Below, in pieces: positions 1 to 10,778 of a stretch of DNA of 64,000 nucleotides. Source of the stretch: Corythucha ciliata (taxonomy: Eukaryota > Arthropoda > Insecta > Hemiptera > Tingidae). A program made the position numbers and the translations under genes. Positions within the stretch are counted from its first letter, which is position 1. Each line of letters starts with the position of its first letter. The stretch is taken from positions 12,462,001 to 12,526,000 of the forward strand of contig CM075940.1 of the NCBI GenBank assembly GCA_038030265.1, in the 5' to 3' direction. The notes beneath the pieces are model-generated. The model was given only the letters and a program-made list of their open reading frames with translations. It did no database searches and was not told the DNA's origin.

Positions 1-110
1 CGCAAATTATCGTTTTTACACATTTTCAGACGTCTATTTTTAATTTTGTTATTTCACTTTTAGCTACGAATTAGCGTTTTTTTTTTGTTTTTTTTACAAG
101 TTTAGCCGTG
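1..110 (+). repeat. Family A array, edge
   Basis: The window opens in a degenerate array whose motif is approximately TTTTTCTCAATTTTAGC followed by GCGAATTAGCG, about 30-33 bp per unit. Several diverged units can be read here, for example 'ttttagctacgaattagcg'. No coding capacity is seen. The array probably continues to the left of the window. Confidence 0.5.
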
Positions 111-3100
111 GACTTGCCCCAAAAGCAGCAAACACGCGTTTTTTGTCAATTCCATCGCGGTCCACGCACCGCAAGTCTTTTTTTTTTTTTTTTTTTTTGG
201 TCGTTTTCGTTTTATTTTCTCAAAGGAATGACACTGATTTCCTGTTAAAATCCGACATTAAATACGACAAAAAAAATTGGAAAACTTCTCCCCCTCAATC
301 CCGTGAGCCGTGGGCCTCGTATGGTACCACATAATGACACCAACGCTCGGTTTTTGAGTTGATTGAAAACGACTGAAGAGATGGTCCCATGGCTGGGTGG
401 GTGGGTGAGGTGGGGGCGGTTTGAATGTATTTTATCGACCATAGAACTCTATTTTGATGACACTATAATTTTTCAAATAACTAAAATTGATGTTATTACC
501 TTAAATACTGTCAGTGATTGATTATTATTCTGTAATTGAAAGACCATCGAGTAGATATTGTAAACAAAATTAAGCTGAAATTTGTTTTAAAAAACTTTAA
601 TTTATGTAATTGAACTGCCAAAATTTGTAATAAATACTAATTGTTCTTGGTATAAAGTTAATTACGCAGCTGTTTCTCCCAGTTTATTAATTGAGTTTTT
701 GATAAAAATATCCTTGCTGTCATTTTATTGATTTATTAAACGAAGAATTGTCTCCGATTTGCTTACGCAGTAAAACAAGGTGAAACCCTTGTTGCCAGCG
801 CTTGACATTAGCATTAATAAACGCTAACATCACTTCAGGGAATATCAATTGGCCTTATAGTTGCGTTGGTTCTCTTTCCCTCGCCAAAGAATCCTTTCAA
901 CTTGGCTACTTGTTCCATCTTTTTTTTTTTGCCCTTTTTTTCATTTTCTCTGAAACAAGGTCGAAATCTGTGACTCGAATGCTCCCTCAATCGACACCTG
1001 GCTCAGAACTCACTGACCTTTCACCCTCACTCGTTTTAAAGGGGGGTTGCTAGGTGCTCCACACCTCCATTCCAACCCCTTTGCCGTTCCAAACGCTAAT
1101 CCACACTTCCATCGCACTTTCCCAGCATCATGCTCCATTTATTCTATATACTTTAAACCAGTAAGTAGGTTTAGAGGTGATTCTAATGGGAAATCCAAAT
1201 TGAAGCAGTCGTGGAAGAATGCCTCCAATCCGCAGGTTCTCTAAATAAGCTTCAACTTTTAAAATATTTCTTAAGTATAATAGAACTCAATTTAAAATTG
1301 AAAACTAAAATCCCTGATACTCCGCTCGCTTCTTCTTTTTAGCTGATATTGGATTGTCTTTCGTTTTTCCAAGCAGTAGGGTAATCGAATAATGCACCCA
1401 ATCATTCGCTTGAGTTACACCAGTACACTCTTTACGAGATTCTTCGGTGCTTCATGGAAAAATCCTCCATCTAAACTTCCCTCTCGTGTCACGTCTCTCT
1501 TCAACTCACTCGGGTACCGCATAATTAATTGAAAAAAAAAAAAAAAACTTGATGGAATCATTTTTTTATCGAGGGGCAATTACGCAGTAATTAAACGTAT
1601 TTTACTTTCACCCATCAACATCGTCGGTTGATTGATTCATTTCACCCAAACTTCAACGAAGTGTGATAGTTGTTTTTTTATTTTAATTTTTTATCGCTCC
1701 CTCAGTGAATAATCGACACGTACCAATCTATCATGCATGCGTAGAATACATTTTTAGGTCTTGAAAGTAATGAAAATCATTGCAGGCCCTGTAGGGCTCC
1801 AAAATTGTTGTTAAGGTCCGGAAAGTATTTTAATTACGTCTAATAGAACTACTCGATTCAATTGCAATTAGTGATTGGTAATTTGTAGTTGTAGTTTAGT
1901 TTATATGCCGTTTTGACAAATAACTTGTATTTTAACGTACCCCGAGAACTTAAACTCGTAATAGATCGTGAAAAATACCTCTTTGCATTTTTGTCGCTCT
2001 ATATCAAAAGGAACCCTTTGCGGTGAGTGTTCTTTTACACAAACGAGGGGTTCACCGGAAATTTCATCGAATTCTTTCCTGGCATCCGGCCATTGGCGTA
2101 GTCACCTCCAAGACAAAAGGGTGGGCTGCTTCTCAATTTTCTCCTTCCTATCGCTTGGAAAGTAATTAAATGCTCCCCCATTCCCCCCCACCTCGCCATC
2201 GCTCTCCCTTTACCAATACATTCTTCTATAACAGCGGTAAAGTGAAAGGTATACGCTGACCGAGTTAAAGTGGCCGAGTTAAGGTCTGCCAACTTGACCC
2301 TCGCATACTTTTCATAAGTTGGCTGGAAGGAATCACAAAACCGGTCGTTTTGCTCCATGATTAATAAAACAGACCGTTTGTTGTATTGGAAAGCCCCGAA
2401 ACCCGACAATTTAATCCCAGAAAATGTGGCTACACTCTTCAGAAATTGACTATTTGCCTTCACATACCGATTCAGTCGGTTTCAAAGATAAAAATTAAAA
2501 TTGTCATAGCGCACCTACCAAGATTCCAAGGAGAATTTGAGAGTGCCTCGGCCAATCGGTTGATAACATTACATAGTCGGTCCTGCCAATATCATCATAT
2601 CGCCATGTCGTTGATTCATGTCCCGAATTTTGAGAGCCTGAACGCTGAACGAAAATGCCCCAGGCAGACGCTCATATAGCGGAATGAGACCAGTTAAAAT
2701 GAATATGTTCTGCCCAGTAGCGTACCGACGTAAGGGCGAGGGGGGCGGACCACCCTCCGAGCCACCAATCAGACGGGGGCCCCCGAAAAGCTTAAATACT
2801 GAAAAATGAGGATTTTTAGGTTCTATATTCATGGATGTAGATATGTGAAAAGGTTGGACAGCGATTTGGCTCCTTTCTACGAATTCAAGTCCCGTATCCA
2901 ACCAGGAGGAATGTAACGTTACAAGTGATATCAGCAAAGAGTGCGAAGGGCTGAATATTCGATTGAACCCCCGAGATGAGAGTGCTTCTCTGGTGGCTCA
3001 AATACAGAAAATTCCCACCTTCTTGAGGAAAATTTGCGGCCAAAATATAGAAAGTACACCGTTCCCAGTTTCGTTAGGTCCTTAAGCGCACTAATGTACT

Positions 3101-3129
3101 GATCGGCAACTTGCTGACGGGGCAAAAAC
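111..3129. other. Spacer without recognised genes
   Basis: This AT-rich DNA has long T runs (around 180-198 and 1533-1548) and no open frame with recognisable similarity. The longest frame, on the minus strand at 2035-2463, has no motif or splice context I recognise. A GC-rich patch near 2714-2780 that starts CAGTAGCGTACC and runs into poly-G/poly-C resembles the ends of the hAT-like elements seen elsewhere in the window, but no partner end was found. Confidence 0.4.
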
Positions 3130-4260
3130 CTAGAAAAAAAAGCGCTAAATCCGTGGCTATAACTGCGAAAAAGCGCTGATTCGTGGTCTCACGATGCAAC
3201 TTCCACATCAAAGCTGATTCGTGGTGCATGGCGGCCATTTCACGTCAAAGATGTATATATCAACTCAAATGTGTTTTTTGGGGAGACTAAAATTGAGAAT
3301 GCATTGTATTCTCACTGTTACTTGTACAAGTAAAAAAAAATGCGGCTAATGTTGACAAAAATAACGCTAATTCGGGTTAAAATTAACCAAACTCACAGCT
3401 AAAATTGCGAAAAATCGCACGTTCGCATTATAAAGAAAGAGAATAGATGCTAATTGGCTGCAAAATTAGCAGAAAATGCTAATTCATTGCTGAAATTGAG
3501 AAAAATCAGTAATTCACGGATGAAGTCAAGGAAAAACGTTAATTCGCGAACACAAATGAAGAAAATCATTATTTCGCGGCTGAAATGGAATGACTCAAAT
3601 CCGTAGCTTCTGACAGATTCTAGATTCAAACTGAAAAACAGCGCTAGCTGCAGAGAGTAGAAAAAAAAAGCTTGCGCAGGGCTAAAATAGATTTAAAAAA
3701 AAAAAACGCGACTAAAATTTAAAAAATCAATAATTAGCGCGACTAAAATTAAGAAAAACACTAATTTTCAGCTGAAATTGTGAAAAAGTGCTATAATTCG
3801 CTTTTATAAAAATGTTTAATCTGCAGCTGAAAATGAGGAAAACGCCAATTCGTGGCTAAAATGGAGGAAAATCACTAATGCAAGTGATAGAAACTACTAA
3901 AATTGAGAAAAAGCTCTAAACCGCGGCTGAAATTGTGGAAAATCACTAAACCCCGGCTTAAAAATGAAAAAAAAGGCAAATGCGTATAGCTTTCGCTTGA
4001 GGCTAAAAACTGAACAAAAAACTCTAATCCATTGCAAAAATTGAAAGAAAAAATGCCGATGTGGAACTGAAATTTAAAATTACACAGCTAATATTTTAAT
4101 ATTGAGAAATTCACTGATTAGCCCGGCATAAGTAAAAAAACAACTCTAGTTTTCAGCTCAACTTGAGAAAGGGCTATTCCCTGCTAAAAATGGAAACAAT
4201 GGCTAATTTGCAGGTAAAATCGAGGAAAACACCAATTCGTGGCTAAAACGCTGCGAATTA
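3130..4260 (-). repeat. Family A array, reverse orientation
   Basis: Roughly 30 degenerate units are seen of a motif that reads GCTAAAATTGAGAAAAAGCG then CTAATTCGCG on the plus strand. It is the reverse complement of the family A motif at 7600-8990. Units vary in length (about 28-40 bp) and identity, so this is an old array rather than a homogeneous satellite. No coding signal is present. Confidence 0.7.
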
Positions 4261-4879
4261 TCGAACAATGCCTTATTATTTCGACTGTGGGTTTATTATT
4301 CATGGATGTAGTCAAATCCGGCTTGAAATTACATGAAAATCGACACCCCACACCCCTATGACCCCAAATCCTTTGATAATCCCCATTTTGGACCCGCTTT
4401 TGGCCCATAAAACCCAAGGAGGTTATTTGATCAAACTGATCAGATGTTAGGACCAACTAGACCCCAAATGGAGTCTACGTGCGAAAGAACGAGTTTTTTC
4501 GAGCAATCCTAGGGCAAGATATGGCCCGGACGGCGGACGGACATTTTTTTTTTTATTGCAGATTTGGATTCTACGCACTTTGAAACGTAAAACTACAAAT
4601 TTTGAGGGGGGTCAAAAAAAATTTTTTGCGATACGATTACAAAGAATTATTATTGAGAAATGATAAGCCAAAATGAGAAAATTCACGAATTTACAGGTCA
4701 GACGCGCTACTACGCTGCTAAAATTAAGATAAAGCGCTAATTTCACGAATTTTTTCGCGCAAAAGAGAGACATTTTCCCGAATTTGACACATTTTAAAAT
4801 AAATTTCTCAGATTTGGTTCGCTGAACAACCAATTTCGGGGATTTTTGTTGCCAGCCAACCAATTTCACTGGGTGACCC
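4261..4879. other. Spacer with scattered family A/F units
   Basis: A stretch of about 300 bp without repeats (4261-4560) is followed by a few diverged family A and F units. Nothing gene-like was found. Confidence 0.35.
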
Positions 4880-5111
4880 AATTTAAGGGTGAGCGGTCTC
4901 TGAATTGAGAGTCAACCGGCGAGAATTGGTTTTGACGGCGTCAAAAATCCCCGAAATATATTGTACGCGAAGAGTCACCGCCTTGGGCAAAATTACGCGA
5001 AAAGTCACGCCAAGGGGCAATAAAAATTTACGCGAAACGTCACGTGTGGAAGAAAAACTGTTTCGAAACGGCCGCAGCACGCCAAGGGAAAAATTGCGGG
5101 CCAGTAAATTG
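4880..5111 (+). repeat. Family E array
   Basis: Units of about 33 bp are built around ACGCGAAAAGTCACG and CGCCAAGGGCAAAATTT. Four to six diverged copies are present. The same motif returns at 6894-7015, at about 9690-9840 in reverse, and at 38318-38640. The array is interrupted at 5112 by a hAT-like insertion and resumes at 6894, so the insertion is younger than the array. Confidence 0.6.
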
Positions 5112-6893
5112 TAGTGATGGACGAGACCGAGACCGAGACGAGACGAGACCATCATTTCTGGACCGATACCGAGACGAGACCGCTATTTTTGAGACGAGGT
5201 CTCGGTCTCGGAATTAAAAGATTGAAAAAATGATGGCTCATTTATGAATACAGAACATTTTAACAATGAAATGACCTTGTTTCGTGCCGAGACGGCTATT
5301 GTGTTATGGGCCTCCGGGCCGTGGTGGGTCCAAGGGGTGGACATATTCCCCCCCCCCCCCAACGCACAAAATGAATAAAATAATGGGGGAAAAAGTTACT
5401 TTTTGTAAAATTATCATAGAAAACACGCGCATTTCTTCTTCTTTCACGAATTATACATGATGGTTTTCGCACGATCAGGAAGGGAAGTGATACTCCCCCT
5501 TTAGGGGTTAAATCGGTCCGGCCCGGTCCGGTCTTTCGATAAAGACCGGACCGGACCGAAAAGGACCGATTTTATTTTGAGTCTTAAATAAAATATCGCT
5601 GGAAAACGTACACAAAATAATAATTCGAAACGAAGTATATAAAAGTGATAATCTCACAAGCTATATGTATGCATTTATGTATGCTATATGTATGCATTTT
5701 GTGAGCTATTCAGCCCAAAAATGCTTCACATTTAAAAGGAAGAAATTTACAGCACGTTCACATCCGATCCAAAAGTGGAGGTAACAACGGCACTGCCCCT
5801 AACAGGCCAGTAGAGCCAGTCAAATCGGTTTTCGATACCCCCTCCCCCCCTTTAAAAGGTCTCCGATCCGCCCTTTGATGTTTGGACAGGCCACGGTATT
5901 CCATTTAAACAAACTCGAGGCACGCAGTTCAAGCACGAAACGGATTCACATACAAATTTTCTGTTTTTCTCTATGCGCTATTTAAGGACCGACTTTTTTC
6001 GGACCGGTCCTCACAAGAAGACCGGTCCGAGCTGACCGGGCCGGTCCAGTCCGGTCCGGGGTAAAGACCGGAACCGGTTTCACCCCTATTCCTCTTCCAG
6101 GTATCTCAACAGGGAAGTTAATTTTTACTTGAAGAGATGAGCTAGGTGAAAAAAGTTTTTTTTTTTTTCACTCTCTAGTGAAGGAAAGGATGGCAGAATG
6201 TCAATAATTTCACATTTTCCCTCGCAAGCGAAGGAAACAGGAAGATTTCACTCACTAGTGAAGGAAAGTGAAAAAAAAGTTCTGTATCTGTAACCTGTTG
6301 GTCGTGCGAAAAATAATGTCCACAACTCGTGAGGAAGAAGCTTTCACTCCGCTCGTTGTTTTTAGCTCACTCGGATTTAGCCGACTCGGCTTTGCCTCGC
6401 CAGCCAAACAAAGTACTCGCAAGTAAAGTGGCACTTACGTGTCTCGTTATATGTATGATACTATTTTTTTTTTTTTTTTTAACAGCTGATTATTTTAGAG
6501 CCTAGCAGATAAAACACTCACTTTATCGCCGTGGCCCAAAAAATCAGCCCATGTTTTAATAAAAAAATACTGTACATATTGCGTCAAAAAAGTGATTTTG
6601 TGGTCTCCAAAAAAGGCCGATTTTTTTTTTCTCGGCCTCCAAAAAATCGCTTTCTTGCCTAGGCGTATAATCTACTATTCCTAAGATCATTCTTAAAGAA
6701 GTGTTTAAGCAGATGTTCATCGTGCGTAAAGACCTACTTTACACACGCCGTGCGGTAAAGAGTTCACGGTAAAGACCGAGACCGAGACGAGACCGACTTT
6801 TCATGACCGAGACCGAGACCAACCCCTCATGAGCGAGACCGAGACCGAGACCACTCAAGTCTCGGTCTCGGTCTCGGTCTCGTGCATCACTAG
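5112..6893. mobile_element. Non-autonomous hAT-like transposon
   Basis: The left end reads TAGTGATGGACGAGACC followed by repeated GAGACC/GAGACG hexamers. The right end is its inverted copy, finishing GTGCATCACTA(G). The flanks are GTAAATTG on the left and CTAAATTG on the right, seven of eight bases identical, which fits the 8 bp target duplication of hAT elements, as does the TAG-G-TG terminus. The sub-terminal GAGACC arrays are long on both ends. There is no transposase frame, so the element must depend on another copy. A second element is nested at 5502-6088. Confidence 0.75.
5502..6088. mobile_element. Nested hAT-like element
   Basis: The termini are TAGGGGTTAAATCGGTCCGG on the left and the inverted copy of TAGGGGTGAAACCGG on the right. 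Sub-terminal GGACCGG repeats are present at both ends. The flanking octamers TCCCCCTT and TTCCTCTT agree at six of eight positions, which is plausible for an aged 8 bp duplication. It contains no coding frame. It lies wholly inside the larger hAT-like element, so it inserted later. Confidence 0.65.
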
Positions 6894-7014
6894 CTAAATT
6901 GCCCCGCATTGTTAGGCAAAACGCAACATTCGGGAAAATACTCACGAACAGGCCGCCCCTTTTCAAGGTAAAATATAGGCCAAACGCTTCACCAAGGGTA
7001 ATGTTATCGTGAAA

Positions 7015-7600
7015 TTGCCCATTTCATTGGAAAAACTTGTCAGTTTCACGACGAAGTTGTCAATGTGGCGTTGATTCTCGCAAATGAGGAAATTGTCGGT
7101 TTCAAAGATGTCAGTTTAATGAGTACCTAAATCGTCAGTTTTATAAGGAAATTGTCAATTTTATGATAAAATTGTCATTTTATTTCCATGTTTTCCTTGA
7201 TTTTCAATTTTACAAAGAAATAGTCAGTTTGATTAGGAAATTGCGAATTTGAAAATGAAATCTTATCTAAAAATTGTTAATTTTATGAGGAAAATAAATG
7301 TTTTTTCCAAGCAAATTGTCAATAATTAAAAGCAAAAATTTTCAATTTTCTAGGAAAATTTGCAATATAATAATATAACAGTCAAGTTTATGGAAATGTT
7401 TTGAATTTTATGAAAATATTTTCAAATTTATGAGGAAATTGTCAGTTTTCCAAGAAAATAGTTTCATTATATGAGGAAACTGCAATTTTGTGAGAAAATT
7501 GTTATTTCTAATGCTGGTTGCGTATTTCATGAAAAAAGTGTCAATTTGAAACAGAAAAGGTTAGTTTTATGAGGAAATAGTAATTTATCCTCAACTCCAA
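7015..7600 (+). repeat. Family B array
   Basis: Units of about 20 bp with consensus near AATTGTCAATTTTATGAGGA are repeated some 25 times with heavy drift. The same motif fills 38640-40320 in the phosphatase gene intron. No coding capacity is seen. Confidence 0.7.
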
Positions 7601-8990
7601 CTTTGAATTACCGCTTTTTCTCATTTTGATCCGCGATTAGCGATTTCTTAACTTTAGCTATGAATGGCCGCTTTTTCTCAATTAGCGCTTTTCATACATT
7701 TTAGTCGATAATATGAGTTTTTCTCGACTCTAGGCACGAATTAGCCATTTCTTTTGCTTTAGCTACGATTTACTAGACTTAGCACACTTTATCTGAGCAA
7801 CAAATTAAGTGGTTGTTGAAACCGTGAATTCTCTCCATTTTGGCTGTAAATTAGAATGCCCCTCAAATTATCACTTTTCTCTTTTTATTAGAGCTTTTCC
7901 GAAATTATTTCCAACCGTGTGCCATGAGTTAGCACTTTTCCCTCATTTTAGCCCCCCCTCATCCCTCATTAGCGATTTTCCCAGTCTTAGCAGTGAATTA
8001 GCGCTTACTAGCTTATTGGCAATGTTGTACTCACACAGATTCATAGCAATGAATTAGCACATTTCTCATTTTCAGCCCCGAATTAGCGCATCTTCTCAAT
8101 TTTATATATATGCTGTCTCCAAAAATAGCGAATTGGCGTTCTCTCAATTTCATCTTTAAATGAGCCCTTGTTCTCATTTTTAGCCGTCAATTAGCACTTG
8201 TTCTTAATTGTTTTCACGAATGTTCGATTTTTCTCACATTTAGGCATGTGAGTTAGCGCTTTTTCCCCTCATTTTAGCAGCGACTTAACAATTTTTCTCA
8301 AATTATCGCCTTTTTTTTTTAGATTTAGCCGCGCATTAGAGATTTTTCGAAATTATTTCACATTTTGCCATGAGTTAGCACTTTTTTTCAATTTTAGTCG
8401 CGAATCAGCGGTTTTCTCAACTTGAGCAGTGAATTAGCACTTTTTCCCTATACTACCGTGTAGCACGTGTACTACGTGTAGCAATGATTATCACATTTCT
8501 CATTTTAACCCCGAATTAGCGTATCTTCTCGATCTTTAAAGTTGCCTCCAAAAATCGGAATTGGCGTTCTCCTAATTCCAGCTTCAAATGTAAGCACTTT
8601 TTCTCATTTATGGCCGTGGACTTGTCATTTCTCAATTTCGGCCACAAATGAGCGATTTTATCACATTTAGCCATGCGAGTTAGCATTTTTTCTTGATTTT
8701 AGCAGTGTATTAGCAATTTTCCTCAATTTTTGCAGCAAACAGCGAATTTTATGCTGCTCAAATTGAGTGAAATCCTAATTTGCTAATGCACCTGTGAGTT
8801 AATGGGGAAAAAGCACTAACTCATAGTTGAACGTGAAAAAATCGCAAATTCATGTAAAAAAAAAAAAAAAAACAAGTATTTTTCCCCAATTTTAGCAGCG
8901 AATTAACGGTACATTTACAAGTAGCGACGAATTAGCGCTTTTTTTCAATTTTAACCGAGAATCAGGGTTTTATCACTATTTTGAGCACGG
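7600..8990 (+). repeat. Family A array, forward orientation
   Basis: Around 40 diverged units of the TTTTTCTCAATTTTAGC / GCGAATTAGCG motif are present. Sub-blocks are duplicated: the passage with 'ccaaaaatagcgaattggcg' near 8110 recurs near 8550 with the same neighbours, so segments of several units have been copied together. Confidence 0.7.
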
Positions 8991-9024
8991 ATTAGCTAAG
9001 GACCCCCCCCCCCCTGAAAATTTA

Positions 9025-9167
9025 TAGCGTTTTCCATTTGCATAAAATTTCACTCCGAAGCCGAGCATTTCCACCAGTCTTCTCTGAATTATAATCATGT
9101 GGTAACCGAGAAGACGGGTGGAAATGCTCGACTCCAGAGTGGAATTTTGTGTAAATGGAAAACGCCA
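9025..9167. mobile_element. Foldback MITE with TTA target duplication
   Basis: The two halves form a near-complete inverted repeat: the left arm begins TAGCGTTTTCCATTTGC and the right arm is its complement, ending GGAAAACGCCA. The arms run about 60 bp each with a short loop around 9088-9105. TTA is present directly on both sides (9022-9024 and 9168-9170). A 3 bp TWA duplication is typical of PIF/Harbinger elements. It sits at an array junction. Confidence 0.75.
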
Positions 9168-9860
9168 TTAATCATAAAATCAACCACTAGCTCATGAGCT
9201 TATGAATTCCCATAAAATTACGTGTTTTCTCATAAAACAAACAATTTCCTTATGAAATCAACAATTTCTTCGTGAAACTGACAAGTTTTATCATGAAACG
9301 GAATATTTCCCTTGGTGAGGCGTTTTGAATGGCGTCGCATGAATTTTGCCTTGAAATTGTCGATTTGCTTGCTAGTGTGTCCCCGAATGTTGTGTTTTGT
9401 TCACTGTGGGGGCATTGTGTGTAAATTCCGCTTTGAATGCGACAATTCGCGAGAATACTGCCTAGCATGTGCAGTTTTGAGCGAATTTTTTCCTGAATGA
9501 GGCCTTACGCTTAATTATTGTCCTGGGTGTGACGTTTCGCTCTAAAATGGGGAATTTTTGATAAATTTCGCTTCAAATGAACAATATCCTCGTTAAGAAC
9601 AACACAATTTTCTATGACAATTCTTATAAAAGAGATAATTCCTAATACAAATTGCGGGTTGATAGTGAGTGTTTTCCCCAATGTTGCGCTTTGCCCTCAA
9701 TAAGGGGGCAGTTAGCGTAAATTTTTCCCTTACTGGTGTGCCACGGCCGTTTCGAAACAGTTTTTCTCTCTCCCATATGTGACGTTTCACGTTAATTGTG
9801 ACCTTGGCGTGGCATTTCGCGCGTAAATTTCTCGGTTTTTTTTTAGGGATTTTCATTGCC
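9168..9860 (-). repeat. Mixed family B and E array, reverse orientation
   Basis: Reverse-oriented B units (9170-9310, 'cataaaattacg' type) are followed by E-like units (to about 9840) with the GGCGTGACGTTTCGC core. This mirrors the E and B pairing seen at 38318-40320. No coding capacity is seen. Confidence 0.55.
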
Positions 9861-10150
9861 GGCAAACTAATTTTTCGCTGGGTGGCCCAATTTTGGCTTA
9901 CTGGCGCAGCAATATCCCTGAAATAGGCTGTTCAGTGAGTAAAATGCGAGAAATTTATTTTACAGTGAGCCGGATTCGGGAAATACTTTTATTCTTCGAG
10001 AAAAATTCGCGGAATTTGGCATTTTTGAGATCGAAATTAGATAAATTGATTTTTGGTTGTTCAAACCTGTGAAAATGGTTTTAAAGTGCGACAAAATCAG
10101 CAAATACGGTCTCTGAATTGAGCTGCGAAATCGATTTGTCAGCTGCAACC
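9861..10150. repeat. Family F array
   Basis: Diverged units are built around AAATCGGTTTTTAGTGAGC and 'gcgaaattgg'. The same motif recurs at 40320-40480, 51960-52800 and 55255-55680, usually next to an A, B or E block. Confidence 0.45.
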
Positions 10151-10291
10151 GACAAGTTTCTTATGGACCGAAAGAAGTCGTAAATTCAGTTAACTTTCTA
10201 AACACATGTTCCTATTCTGGAAATTTGGGCCCTCGAGGTCCATTAGAAACTTGACAAGCTATATTAGAGAACCTATAGTTACACACAGGTA

Positions 10292-10411
10292 CTGACAATA
10301 CCCGCCATATGTGGTCCTTTAGAGAGCGGAGGGCTTGTGATTGGCTGGTGAGCGTAACCTACATGACCGGAGCAGCGAATGAGAGATATCAAATCTATGG
10401 CGGACTGTCAG
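10292..10411. mobile_element. Short inverted-repeat element (possible MITE)
   Basis: The left end CTGACAATACCCGCCATA is matched in reverse complement by the right end TATGGCGGACTGTCAG, allowing a 2 bp gap. The interior is about 85 bp. I could not define a target duplication, so the class is open. Confidence 0.4.
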
Positions 10412-10742
10412 AAACTTATGATAGGTATTTACTTTTTAATGAACTCGACACGCGAAAATATCCACAAAATCGGGTTTTAGACAGTGAAATCTGACAAATT
10501 TGTTTTTCAGTTAGTCAGATACAGGAAAATGGCTAATTTTTCGGCAAGAAAAATCAGAAAAAGTTGCGAAAACCAAGAAAGTGGCTGTTAAATTAGACCA
10601 CACCGCACAAAAGAAGCACTAAATTGATCCTGGAAATTGGGTGAAATCTGGAAAGCCGGACATGCAAATATTTTTGCTGTACAAAATGTGGCGATCCTGA
10701 TGGATTTTTTACTTATTGGTAGTAACTGGGAGTGGTCTGCTG

Positions 10743-10778
10743 CCCCCAATAGGTCTGCGCTTCAAAGCCTATTGGGGG
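10743..10778. other. Perfect 11 bp hairpin
   Basis: CCCCCAATAGG and CCTATTGGGGG are exact reverse complements separated by 14 bases. It could be a small structure or the remnant of a foldback element. No gene lies nearby. Confidence 0.5.

Noticed and set aside
2035..2463. 142-codon minus-strand frame
   Set aside because: No recognisable motif, no splice context, and frames of this length are expected by chance in 64 kb.
2931..3125. Minus-strand frame with DQYISALKDLTKLG, reminiscent of retrotransposon gag
   Set aside because: Only one short stretch resembles gag; the flanks do not continue the similarity.
3130..8990. CRISPR-like arrays
   Set aside because: Units have no constant repeat/spacer alternation, are heavily diverged, and the genome is eukaryotic.
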